A stretch of DNA of 14,866 bases from Chryseobacterium sp. (GTDB lineage Bacteria > Bacteroidota > Bacteroidia > Flavobacteriales > Weeksellaceae). A program made the position numbers and the translations under genes. The first letter of the stretch is position 1. Each line of letters opens with the position of its first letter. Positions 6,942 through 14,474 of this stretch are shown here, piece after piece. The stretch spans positions 1 to 14,866 of the forward strand of contig JAGNPP010000030.1 in the NCBI GenBank assembly GCA_017989575.1. Direction: 5' to 3'. The notes under the pieces are model-generated. The model did not search any database, had not been told where the DNA came from, and saw nothing but the letters and a program-made list of their open reading frames with translations.

Positions 6942-7631
6942 TTAAAATCCGTAAGCTTCTATTCTTTCTTTGAATTTGTTTTTTTCTATGACCCAGATGA
7001 CTTCATAACTTCCAGCTCCATCACTATTCATTGAGGAAATATACAAGATGTCATTTTTCTCGTCATAGTTTGCCTGATGGTTTTCCAAATTGGGTTCATA
7101 CAGGTTTTTCAGTGCAATATTTGGTAACTCAATTATCGTCTTGTCAATCTTTACTTTTATTGATTTATATTGTCGTCTTGGGATATTTCCGTCAGCTCCA
7201 AAAATCTGAGAACCATCAATTTTATCTAATAAACTATTGCTGTTTTTAACAAAAGTTAGCTTGTGATTTTCTTTGATAAATTTTGTTTCTATTATTTCAA
7301 TTTTGACTTTGTCATTTTCTAATTTCAAAATTCCATTGATATTTGACTTCTGAGGAATCTTAATAAAATCAGTTACAAATTTGATTCTGTCTTTATAAAT
7401 ATAGCCACCTGATTCCTTTCCTTTCTTTTTGTAATCGATATTTATCCAGTTACCATTGGGTTCAAAAGAATAAACTACAAAACCATTTTCGAGTTTATCA
7501 GAAATATTGTTTTCAATTTTAGCTGTACTTCTCACGTTCACAAAACCATCTTTATCAGAAATAATTGCAAATTGTCCAAATATTACTTGAGACATAATCA
7601 AAGTAAATATGATGCTTGCTATTATTTTCAT
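6942..7631 (-). CDS. Exported SH3b-domain protein of unknown function
   Basis: A 229-residue protein with a signal peptide (KIIASIIFTLIMSQVIFGQ, likely cleaved near G19/Q20). After it comes a bacterial SH3-type segment at about 23-86: GFVNVRSTAKIENNI, then a variable loop, GNWINIDY and GGYIYKDRIKFV. This pattern matches SH3b domains that bind cell-wall or other periplasmic ligands. The remaining 140 residues look beta-rich and I do not recognise them; no catalytic motif is visible. The gene is visibly more AT-rich than its neighbours. It is inserted between the aminopeptidase (30 bp upstream) and the ligase cluster (57 bp downstream), so it is either a chance neighbour or a late arrival. A T9SS C-terminal sorting domain is not evident. 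Function unknown. Confidence 0.8.
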   Translation of the reverse strand: MKIIASIIFTLIMSQVIFGQFAIISDKDGFVNVRSTAKIENNISDKLENGFVVYSFEPNGNWINIDYKKKGKESGGYIYKDRIKFVTDFIKIPQKSNINGILKLENDKVKIEIIETKFIKENHKLTFVKNSNSLLDKIDGSQIFGADGNIPRRQYKSIKVKIDKTIIELPNIALKNLYEPNLENHQANYDEKNDILYISSMNSDGAGSYEVIWVIEKNKFKERIEAYGF

Positions 7632-7661
7632 TAATGATTAGTATTGAGTTTACTCTAATAA

Positions 7662-9068
7662 TTAATTATAATTTTCAATAAAATCCAACAATAACTGCAC
7701 GCCGTAGCCAGTCGCCGCCTTATCTTTCGCATAACCAACATTTCCAAAAGCAACGCCAGCGATATCCAAATGTGCCCAATTCTGATGACCTTCTATAAAT
7801 TGTTCCAAGAACTTTGCCGCAACAATGCAATCGCCAAAAGGCTTCATTGATATGTTTTTAAAATCCGCAACATCCGAAGTGAAATCGTCTTTCCAAACAT
7901 CCCAAAGTGGCAAATTCCAAAGTCGCTGATTGGTTTTATCTGCGGACTTTTCCAATGCTTTTTTTAAATCGTCATTGTTGGAAAAGTAGGCGCCACAAGT
8001 GTAACCGAACATTCGGACTGAACTTCCTGTCAAGGTTGCCAAATCAATCAAAACATCGGTTTCAAAATTCTTTGACAAATATGAAAGTCCATCTGCGAGC
8101 GTCATTCTGCCTTCTGCATCAGTGTCTAAAACCTCAATTGTTTTTCCGTTGTAAGCCGTAATCACATCGCTTGGCAAATACGCTTTTTCCGAAACGGCAT
8201 TGTCCGTAATCGGCAAAATTGCAATGATGTTCACGGGAAGTTTGAGTTCCGAAGCTGTAATCAAAGCGCCAATCACCGCGCTCGCTCCGCCCATATCACT
8301 TTTCATATAATGCAGATTCGCAGAAGCTTTGATGGAAATTCCGCCTGTGTCGAACAAAACGCATTTTCCAACCAAGCCGATGGTTTTTGCATTTTCTTTT
8401 TCAGATTTATATTCCAAAATCGTGAAAGCGGCTTCCTGCGAACTTCCTTGATTGACTGCCACAAAAGCGCCCAAACCTTCTTTGATGGATTCTTCTCGGT
8501 TCAATGACTTGTATTTCAAGCCGTGTTTTTCTGAGGTTGATTTCAGAAATTCTGAGATTTGGTCCACTTTTTTATGGTTCGCAGGTTTGTTTAGCCATTC
8601 CATTCCGGCAAATTGGCCGTTGCAAAGGGCTTCGGTTTTTAAAGCTAAATCTTTGGCTTCGGCTTCGGAAATATTTTCAAAATGAAGTTCAAAATTCTCC
8701 TGCCAAAACGGATGCGACTTTTCAAAAGGGTAGAGGTAAGTTCCCAAAAAAAGACCTTTTACAAATTCTTCTGTCAAATCAAATCCTAATTTTGAATCTA
8801 CCGAAGTCGGAACAGCCTGCAGATTTTTTTTATAATCATTCGCAAATTTGTTCGCCACAGATTGTATTTCAAAACCTTTTGAATCTTTGCCAATTCCAAT
8901 GAAAAAGTTGATTTCATTAGAATCTGTTTTGATGAAAACTTCGCTTTTTTTTCCGTTGAAGAAATGTTCTGTATTCGGATAATTCGATTTTTCCTGCTCC
9001 CAATCGTCTTCGCTGAACAGGAATATATTTTGTGTGGTTGTTTCTTTTTTATTGTAGATTTTAATCAT
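7662..9068 (-). CDS. M17 leucyl aminopeptidase
   Basis: A 468-residue cytosolic metallo-aminopeptidase of family M17, which removes N-terminal residues from peptides using two divalent metals and a bicarbonate site. The active-site blocks are intact: VGKCVLFDTGGISIK (K235, D240, K247), HYMKSDMGGASAVIGA (D258), and LDTDAEGRMTLADGL (D317, E319, R321). The last corresponds to the family signature NTDAEGRL. The N-terminal 160 residues are divergent, as usual in this family. The position after GK is C where E. coli PepA has G; I do not know the effect. It follows the CBM48-esterase by 115 bp, across a REP-like element, and precedes the SH3b gene by 30 bp. A housekeeping peptide-turnover role is likely, but an aminopeptidase next to peptide-ligase genes could also process a ligase product. 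Confidence 0.95.
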   Translation of the reverse strand: MIKIYNKKETTTQNIFLFSEDDWEQEKSNYPNTEHFFNGKKSEVFIKTDSNEINFFIGIGKDSKGFEIQSVANKFANDYKKNLQAVPTSVDSKLGFDLTEEFVKGLFLGTYLYPFEKSHPFWQENFELHFENISEAEAKDLALKTEALCNGQFAGMEWLNKPANHKKVDQISEFLKSTSEKHGLKYKSLNREESIKEGLGAFVAVNQGSSQEAAFTILEYKSEKENAKTIGLVGKCVLFDTGGISIKASANLHYMKSDMGGASAVIGALITASELKLPVNIIAILPITDNAVSEKAYLPSDVITAYNGKTIEVLDTDAEGRMTLADGLSYLSKNFETDVLIDLATLTGSSVRMFGYTCGAYFSNNDDLKKALEKSADKTNQRLWNLPLWDVWKDDFTSDVADFKNISMKPFGDCIVAAKFLEQFIEGHQNWAHLDIAGVAFGNVGYAKDKAATGYGVQLLLDFIENYN

Positions 9069-9085
9069 AATGCTTCATCATTTTC

Positions 9086-9173
9086 ATTGGATTGAATTCC
9101 AATTCATTTCGTTTTTTCGTTAAATTCATAGGAATAAATTCCTATGCTAAAATATTGGTCGTCCCTCTGGGAC
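9086..9173. repeat. REP-like cluster of short hairpins
   Basis: The 115-bp spacer between the esterase and the M17 aminopeptidase has three short inverted repeats. ATTGGA (9086-9091) pairs with TCCAAT (9098-9103). CATAGGAA (9127-9134) pairs with TTCCTATG (9139-9146) around a TAAA loop. GTCCC (9161-9165) pairs with GGGAC (9169-9173) around TCT. No T-tract follows on either strand, so they are unlikely to be terminators. The ATAGGAAT...TTCCTAT hairpin followed closely by GTCCCTCTGGGAC is a combination I associate with repeated intergenic sequences of Bacteroidota; that association is from memory and untested. Confidence 0.55.
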
Positions 9174-9183
9174 TTGTTGGTTT

Positions 9184-10308
9184 TTAGTTTTTTACATCAT
9201 TATCCAATTCATCTTTGGCTTTCACAGGGCTTTCCAAACTATCGATGAACAGCCATTCTACAGCTCTTGGAAATTCCTGAGACCAATAGAATTCCTGATG
9301 CGTTCCTTGCTCGTTGATATTGGTTTTTACTTCAAAATCAAACAATTTCTGAGCATTCAAACGTTTCAAAGATTTCTCGAAAAGCCTGATTCTTCCGACC
9401 ATTCTGGAGCCTTCTTGTTTTCCGCCGTACAGATAAACCTTTATTTTGTAAGGGTTACTAAAGCTAATCATCGGAAAATCATTCTCCGGTTCTACCCAAA
9501 GCGACGGCGAAAAAATCAACAACTTGGAATAGACTTCCGGATAAAGAAACCCACCATAAATGCTAATCAAACCGCCCAAAGAACTTCCACCAATTCCCGT
9601 ATTTTCACGGTCTTTTTTGGTCCGGTAATTTTTATCAATACAAGGTTTCAACGTGTCTGTGATGAACCTCAAATATTTTTTCCCTTCCGCATCTTTTGTA
9701 ACGGCATCATTATCAAAAATATATTCCTTGATTCTGTCATCGTTGCCGTGTTCCACAGCGATTACGATGAGTTCACCACGTCCGTATTCCGCCAAAAGCG
9801 CCAGTTTTTTATCAATTTCCCAATTGCCGTAAGCCGAACCTTCATTAAACAAATTCTGCGCATCCTGAAGGTAAAGCACGGGATAAGTTTTCTCAGATTT
9901 GTGATAATCGTAAGGCAAAAGCGCCCAAACTTTTCTGGTTTTATCAAGCTGAGGAATGTAAAACGCCTCATCTACCAATTCCACCGTTGGGAAAAATTCC
10001 TTTTTGAACGGTCCCCAATTTAGTCGCCATTTTTCGACGGTATCATTTGATTTCTTTTTCTCTTTTTTAATTTTTCTGTTGGGTGTAATACTGTCATATT
10101 TGTCGATTTCTACATTTTCCCAACCACCTTTTGTAAATTTAAATTCTATCTCATCACTCAGTTGTTCATCGGGAATCTGGATGTAATAATTGCTATCGTC
10201 CAATTTTTCTAATTCAAATTTGGAATCGCGTGGATTCCACTTGTTAAAATTTCCGGTAATGAAAATCGCTCGGTCATCATTGTCTTCTGACTTCAGAAAA
10301 AACTCCAT
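9184..10308 (-). CDS. CBM48-linked esterase (Fes/EsterD-type alpha/beta-hydrolase)
   Basis: A 374-residue protein with two modules. Residues 1-90 look like a CBM48/AMPK-beta-type early-set domain (AIFITGNFNKWNPRD, then EIEFKFTKGGWENVEID). Residues 105-357 form an alpha/beta-hydrolase of the esterase D/enterochelin-esterase kind: YPVLYLQDAQNLF (143-155), the nucleophile elbow IGGSSLGGL (S243), and the histidine block GTHQEFYW (H337). Relatives hydrolyse siderophore, feruloyl/acetyl-xylan or other acyl esters. I see no signal peptide, so a cytoplasmic site is likely, unlike many feruloyl esterases. It lies 239 bp downstream of the M61 gene across a strong terminator and so has its own promoter. 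The C-terminal extension after residue 358 is short and acidic. Exact substrate unknown. Confidence 0.85.
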   Translation of the reverse strand: MEFFLKSEDNDDRAIFITGNFNKWNPRDSKFELEKLDDSNYYIQIPDEQLSDEIEFKFTKGGWENVEIDKYDSITPNRKIKKEKKKSNDTVEKWRLNWGPFKKEFFPTVELVDEAFYIPQLDKTRKVWALLPYDYHKSEKTYPVLYLQDAQNLFNEGSAYGNWEIDKKLALLAEYGRGELIVIAVEHGNDDRIKEYIFDNDAVTKDAEGKKYLRFITDTLKPCIDKNYRTKKDRENTGIGGSSLGGLISIYGGFLYPEVYSKLLIFSPSLWVEPENDFPMISFSNPYKIKVYLYGGKQEGSRMVGRIRLFEKSLKRLNAQKLFDFEVKTNINEQGTHQEFYWSQEFPRAVEWLFIDSLESPVKAKDELDNDVKN

Positions 10309-10480
10309 TCTTATTTTTAATTCTCTTATTGAGTTATAAATTTATAAAATTATTTTTATTAATGAAGTAATGTTAAGTATTTTTCTTTTAAATTTTAATT
10401 TCATTAATGAATATTAATTAAAATTTCAAAATCGTTTAATTGTTGATAAATTTTAAATCTTTAATTTTTTACTTTTTTAA
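10309..10480. other. AT-rich non-coding leader region
   Basis: This stretch between the terminator and the esterase start is extremely AT-rich and has no ORF of note, no convincing hairpin and no good match to the Bacteroidota -33 TTTG / -7 TAnnTTTG promoter. The esterase promoter must nevertheless lie in or near it because a terminator sits just upstream. I can say nothing more specific. Confidence 0.4.
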
Positions 10481-10483
10481 ATG

Positions 10484-10518
10484 AAAAAAGCCTAACAATA
10501 ATTAATTGCTAAGCTTTT
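10484..10518 (-). terminator. Intrinsic terminator of the GH43-M61 unit
   Basis: On the minus strand a 13-bp stem AAAGCTTAGCAAT / ATTGTTAGGCTTT, fully paired with two G-U wobbles, encloses a five-base TAATT loop and runs straight into T6 (plus-strand stem arms 10487-10499 and 10505-10517). It lies about 30 bp after the M61 stop codon at 10548. The geometry is that of a strong Rho-independent terminator for the transcript reading towards lower coordinates. Confidence 0.9.
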
Positions 10519-10547
10519 ATTATTAAAAAAACGGAATGTTTTTTATC

Positions 10548-12050
10548 TTATCTAAAAAGGTCTTTTACGACTTTAATTTGTATTGGATTTAATTCCTTTT
10601 TGATGGTTACAGAAGATTTTCCATCTGTATTTTGAATATCCAAACCTGCTTCATTAAAATATTTTTGATAATTGATAGGCTCGAGTGTGTATACGTAAGA
10701 TAGGATTTCGTCTGTTGCCTTTCCAGCGTATTTTCTGATGATGTCATTCAGTTCTGTTTCCAGATAACCTCTATTTTTGTCTTTATAAATCGAATATAAA
10801 TCCCTCATTACATCATCCAATGAATGTTGATTGTTAGAAGAAACTCTGATTTTCAAATCCAAAAGCATCCCAACCAAAGGTCCTTTGGCGTAGAAAGAAA
10901 TGGTTTCTCCTTTTCTTCCAAATGGACCATCTTCCCAAGTGTAATAGCTGGAATCTGCCAATGTTTGTTTGGTTTTTGCAGGATTGTTTTCAAAGCTGGA
11001 GATCATTTGGCTCCATTCTTCCAACATTGTTTCTTTTGATTTGATTCCGGCACGGTTTAACACAATAGCTTCATAGTAAACGGAAAGTCCTTCGCCGACC
11101 CAAAGTGTTTTAGTTTTGTTCTTATCCGAATAATTAAAAGGTCCGATTTCTATTGGTCTAATTCTTTTTATGTTGAAGTGATGAAAATACTCGTGTGTGA
11201 GGAAGTTCAATGTCTTTTGTCTGCTTTTTTCTTCATTTAAGGAATTTCCATCAAAGGTCAATGCTGTTGAATTGGTCTGTTCGATTCCTCCATTTCCTTT
11301 TCCAGTTGAAATGAAATTGTAATGCTCGTATGGAATATCATTGAAAATGCTGGTTGTTGCAATAATCATTTTCTTAAGGTCGTCCATCAGTTTTTTCTTA
11401 TCAAAATTTCCAAGATCGATACCTGTGAAGTAATGTTTTTTTCCATTGATGTCAAAACTCGGTAACTCTTCCAAATCGCCAACCAAAATCGGGGAATCGT
11501 ACAATTGATTGAAATCTTTCGCGATATAATTTTTTCCTTTTTTATCAAGACCTGTTGCAATCTTGTTCCATTTGTTTTTATCAATTGTTAAAGAAATTGG
11601 TCGGTCAAAAAATTTTTCAGGAAATATAAAAATAGCTGTTGGTCTTAGGAAAGCTTTTTTTTCACCGATGTAAGCTTTGGCAATGAACTCTTCCTTCGCT
11701 ATGACTTGATAATCTAAAGTAATAGTTTTTGAGTGGTTTGTGGCAATCCTCCAAGTATTGTTGTCAATTTTTACATAACCTAAATTTTCATTTTTATCAT
11801 TTGATATTTTTATATTTTGAACATTATCTGAAAATTTTAAAATTTGATAATAGCCCGGTGTCCATTCCGGTATCTTGATATCCAAAATATCTTCACTTTT
11901 CGTATCGGGTATAGTGATTTTGATTGTATAAAAATGATCCGCAAAATTATCAAGATTGACATTTATTCTTATGCTATCTTTTTGGGCATAAATAGATGAA
12001 GAAATGAATAATGCAAAAACTAGAAAGAGGTTGGAAAAATTCTTTATCAT
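10548..12050 (-). CDS. Secreted M61-family metallopeptidase (glycyl-aminopeptidase-like), lacking PDZ tail
   Basis: A 500-residue protein with a signal peptide (hydrophobic core FLVFALFISSSIYAQ, cleavage expected after A22). The N-terminal beta domain with IPEWTPGYYQI (60-70) is typical of family M61. The gluzincin zinc site is THEYFHHFNIKRIRP (H286, E287, H290), with the third ligand in LWVGEGLSVYYE (E320). The substrate-site block GGIEQTNS (254-261) has Q where M61 enzymes commonly have H. Typical members are about 580-620 residues and end in a PDZ domain; here the protein stops after a short strand-like tail (residues 470-500), so that domain appears absent. The stop is a genuine TAA followed closely by the terminator, with no sign of a frameshifted remainder. 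It starts 10 bp after the GH43 stop, so it is translationally close-coupled in one operon. Confidence 0.9.
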   Translation of the reverse strand: MIKNFSNLFLVFALFISSSIYAQKDSIRINVNLDNFADHFYTIKITIPDTKSEDILDIKIPEWTPGYYQILKFSDNVQNIKISNDKNENLGYVKIDNNTWRIATNHSKTITLDYQVIAKEEFIAKAYIGEKKAFLRPTAIFIFPEKFFDRPISLTIDKNKWNKIATGLDKKGKNYIAKDFNQLYDSPILVGDLEELPSFDINGKKHYFTGIDLGNFDKKKLMDDLKKMIIATTSIFNDIPYEHYNFISTGKGNGGIEQTNSTALTFDGNSLNEEKSRQKTLNFLTHEYFHHFNIKRIRPIEIGPFNYSDKNKTKTLWVGEGLSVYYEAIVLNRAGIKSKETMLEEWSQMISSFENNPAKTKQTLADSSYYTWEDGPFGRKGETISFYAKGPLVGMLLDLKIRVSSNNQHSLDDVMRDLYSIYKDKNRGYLETELNDIIRKYAGKATDEILSYVYTLEPINYQKYFNEAGLDIQNTDGKSSVTIKKELNPIQIKVVKDLFR

Positions 12051-12060
12051 ATTGTATTAT

Positions 12061-13821
12061 TTATTCCGATTTTACAACCTCAGTTCGCTCCGAAATTCCA
12101 TTAGAGTTAAAAGCCTCAATTTGGAAGTAATAAGAATCAACTCTGTCGGCTCCAGTGAAAAAGTATTCATTTTTACCGTAAACCATAATGCTTCCATATA
12201 ATTTATCCGGAGATTTCCCCCAATAGATAACGTAACCATCAGCGTCAGAATTCTGTTGCCATTTGAACCAGATGCTTCTTCTTTCACCATATTTTTTCGG
12301 GTCAGCGCGCAATGGAACAAAGCCTTGAACTTTTCCAGGTTTTGTTCCTGCGCCTTTTCCAAACACTCGGAATCCGCTCAACGCAAATTTTCCTGTCGGC
12401 ATTTTCAAGTTTTCCATTTTAAGGAATCTTGCTTTTGCAGGTTTTTCAAGTTCAATGTAATCGTGAGGAACGTCTGTTTGATTTTTAGATTTATCGACAA
12501 TCACTGTCCATTTTTTGCCATCATTAGAACCATAGATTTTGTATTGGTGCATTTTGCCAAGCGTTTTTCCCATAAACTCCGCATCTTGGTCCGCATAATT
12601 CACTTGAATGGCGTTGATTGTGGAAACTTCTCCCAAATCCGTCTGAAACCATTCGCCGGAATTTCCTGTTTTGGCAGACCAATAAGTTTTGATGTCTTCA
12701 TCCACCGCAAGATTCGCCTGATAACCGCCCAAAGTTGAGGAAACCTGAACTGGTTTGTTGTAATTCAAAAGCATCCAACCTGGGAACAATCCTTTCGTGA
12801 AATCTTTACCTTGCGCATATTGCGGAAGCAAAGTTGGATAATCGCCGTAAGCCGTGTTGGTATACATCACATCGTCTTTGTCGAAGCCAGTTGGCCAGAT
12901 TCCCAATCGGCGTTCAAAATTGTTTTTGGTCGAAATGAAAATCGTGGAAACGTGCCACCAATTATTGAAATTATCCTGAAAAGTCGCACCGTGACCAGCA
13001 CCTCTGGCAAATCCGCCCGGCTTGTAAGAAAACGGATTATGTTGCTGATATTCATAACCTTCCAATGGATTTTTGGAAACATAAACGCCATCCGAATAAC
13101 CGCTGAATTCTGTTGCTGGTGCACCATATTGCATATAATATTTGTCTTTGTATTTGGTAACCCAAGCGCCTTCCACAAATGGTTGGAGGAAAACATTATC
13201 GTTGTATTCTCCAAATCTTTCCCAGCCGTGGTCTTCTGGTTTCAATCTCAAAATTGGTTTTACAAAACCTTCAGATTGCATTGTTTTTACTTTAACTTCG
13301 GTACCCAAAAGTGGCCATTCGTTGCTTGAACCCCAATAGAGGTACAATTTGTTTTTGTCTTCGTCATAATGAAAAGCCGGATCCCAAGCGCCAACTTTTA
13401 ACGTATCGACAGCAATTTTCCAATCATCTTTCGTTGGCTTTGTACTTTTCCAAATCGGGAAATCCTGTTCCCAAGTCGAGCCATAAACGTACAATGTATC
13501 TTTCATCGCCCAAACTGCAGGCGCATTCAGATCGTGTGTGTATTTGTTATCTCTAAGGAATTTTCTGTGGATGAATTTCCAATTCAACATATCATCAGAA
13601 TGCCAATAGCCTTCTTGATTGGTGGAAAAAAGAAATAGTTTTTTCTGAAAATTGACAATCACCGGATCAGCCGTTGCGCGGTGTTTTCCTTGCTTTGAAA
13701 AAACTTCGAAAGGCGTGTAGCCATAATCGATGTTAATCGGGTTGCAATAGGTCTTTTGTTGTGCCGAAATCTGACTTATGAAAAGTAAGACGGCGAACGC
13801 AAATATTGTTTTTAATTTCAT
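12061..13821 (-). CDS. Secreted GH43-like glycosidase with F5/8C and FN3 modules
   Basis: A 586-residue exported protein. The signal peptide KLKTIFAFAVLLFISQISA is expected to be cleaved after A20. A five-bladed beta-propeller of GH43 type (about 25-340) shows the three expected acids: D52 in ATADPVIV (base), D147 in GAWDPAFHYDED (pKa modulator) and E217 in FVEGAWVTKYKDKYYMQ (acid). Enzymes of this clan cleave arabinose, xylose or galactose linkages. Residues 352-488 form a discoidin/F5-8C carbohydrate-binding module (GGYQANLAVDEDIKTYWSA, then FLKMENLKM and ALSGFRVFG). Residues 497-583 look like fibronectin III. No T9SS C-terminal domain is visible, so the periplasm or outer-membrane surface is likely. 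The ATG overlaps the stop of the upstream lipoprotein gene (ATGA). No SusC/SusD genes are next to it, which is unusual for a polysaccharide locus. Confidence 0.92.
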   Translation of the reverse strand: MKLKTIFAFAVLLFISQISAQQKTYCNPINIDYGYTPFEVFSKQGKHRATADPVIVNFQKKLFLFSTNQEGYWHSDDMLNWKFIHRKFLRDNKYTHDLNAPAVWAMKDTLYVYGSTWEQDFPIWKSTKPTKDDWKIAVDTLKVGAWDPAFHYDEDKNKLYLYWGSSNEWPLLGTEVKVKTMQSEGFVKPILRLKPEDHGWERFGEYNDNVFLQPFVEGAWVTKYKDKYYMQYGAPATEFSGYSDGVYVSKNPLEGYEYQQHNPFSYKPGGFARGAGHGATFQDNFNNWWHVSTIFISTKNNFERRLGIWPTGFDKDDVMYTNTAYGDYPTLLPQYAQGKDFTKGLFPGWMLLNYNKPVQVSSTLGGYQANLAVDEDIKTYWSAKTGNSGEWFQTDLGEVSTINAIQVNYADQDAEFMGKTLGKMHQYKIYGSNDGKKWTVIVDKSKNQTDVPHDYIELEKPAKARFLKMENLKMPTGKFALSGFRVFGKGAGTKPGKVQGFVPLRADPKKYGERRSIWFKWQQNSDADGYVIYWGKSPDKLYGSIMVYGKNEYFFTGADRVDSYYFQIEAFNSNGISERTEVVKSE

Positions 13822-14342
13822 TTTAATTCTGATGTTTTACTGTATTGTTCCAAAATATTATTGATAAATCTAAACGTATCTTGCTTTATTTTCATTTGAT
13901 CTTCCGGATCTCTGTGGAAAAACAAAACGTAATCTTTATCATCAATCGTTATTTTTTTACCGGCAGATTTGGCATCATAAAATTTGTCTAATTTGTAGAT
14001 GATGTATTTTCCATTTTTCAAGGTGATGACAATTGGAAAAAATTGTGGAGGCGCCACGGAACTTCGGTTGAAATTGTTCACCACATTGGCCAAATAATCA
14101 TCTTCGCCATCTTGATTGAAATCGCCTTGATCTATTGTGAGTACCTCATTTTTATCTAGATAATCTTCAAACTCAATATCTTGCACGCCGTCCGGCCTGT
14201 AATATTTCAGCTCGTCGTTTACGTTTAGCTTGTTGGTAAAGCTGTTTTTGCTGATGATGGTTTGCAAGGTTTTGAGATCCATATCACTTCGGATGCAGGA
14301 AACCAAACAAATTGCGATGAGGAAATAGCTGACGGCTTTCAT
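13818..14342 (-). CDS. Small lipoprotein with calcium-type DxNxDGxxD loop
   Basis: A 174-residue protein with a lipoprotein signal: hydrophobic FLIAICLVSC, with the lipobox cysteine at residue 16 (LVSC). It carries DFNQDGEDDYLANV, residues 74-87, a FG-GAP/EF-hand-like calcium-binding loop. The loop is set in a beta-rich domain that is common in flavobacterial lipoproteins of unknown function. I recognise no enzymatic motif. It is first in the unit with the GH43-like and M61 genes and overlaps the GH43 start by 4 bp, so translational coupling is likely. The ATG at 14342 follows an AT-rich stretch directly downstream of the upstream gene's terminator, which fits a new transcription start there. 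A role in periplasmic or outer-membrane support of the two secreted enzymes is inference only. Confidence 0.82.
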   Translation of the reverse strand: MKAVSYFLIAICLVSCIRSDMDLKTLQTIISKNSFTNKLNVNDELKYYRPDGVQDIEFEDYLDKNEVLTIDQGDFNQDGEDDYLANVVNNFNRSSVAPPQFFPIVITLKNGKYIIYKLDKFYDAKSAGKKITIDDKDYVLFFHRDPEDQMKIKQDTFRFINNILEQYSKTSELK

Positions 14343-14370
14343 TATTGAAAATATTTATCCTAAATTAAAC

Positions 14371-14398
14371 AAAAAAAGCCGAATGCAGGACGATCCGG
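14371..14398 (-). terminator. Probable intrinsic terminator after the thioesterase gene
   Basis: Minus-strand CCGGAT / ATTCGG arms (6 bp, one G-U) around an eight-base loop are followed by C and seven T residues (plus-strand aaaaaaa at 14371-14377). It lies roughly 75-105 bp after the thioesterase stop and just before the lipoprotein start. The stem is short, so strength is uncertain. Confidence 0.6.
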
Positions 14399-14474
14399 TC
14401 AAAATAATCAAAAGAAAGCTGTTATGAACTATAAGTTACGGGCAAATTGAAACCATGCAAAGCAGAAAGCTCTG

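Noticed and set aside
9298..10023. 241-codon plus-strand ORF opposite the CBM48-esterase gene
   Set aside because: It lies entirely antisense to a gene with clear catalytic motifs, its translation is rich in F, R and I with no recognisable domain, and long antisense frames are expected opposite AT-rich coding DNA.
10309..10480. Bacteroidota-type promoter (-33 TTTG, -7 TAnnTTTG) before the esterase gene
   Set aside because: One TTTTG occurs, but the sequence at the right distance does not match TAnnTTTG, so I do not call a promoter.
12256..13329. Plus-strand ORFs of 160 and 172 codons opposite the GH43-like gene
   Set aside because: Both are shadows of the well-supported glycosidase frame, with no domain, signal or initiation context.
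14343..14378. Promoter for the lipoprotein gene
   Set aside because: A TTTG and a TATTTTC-like stretch are present, but the spacing is several bases short and the -7 match is poor.
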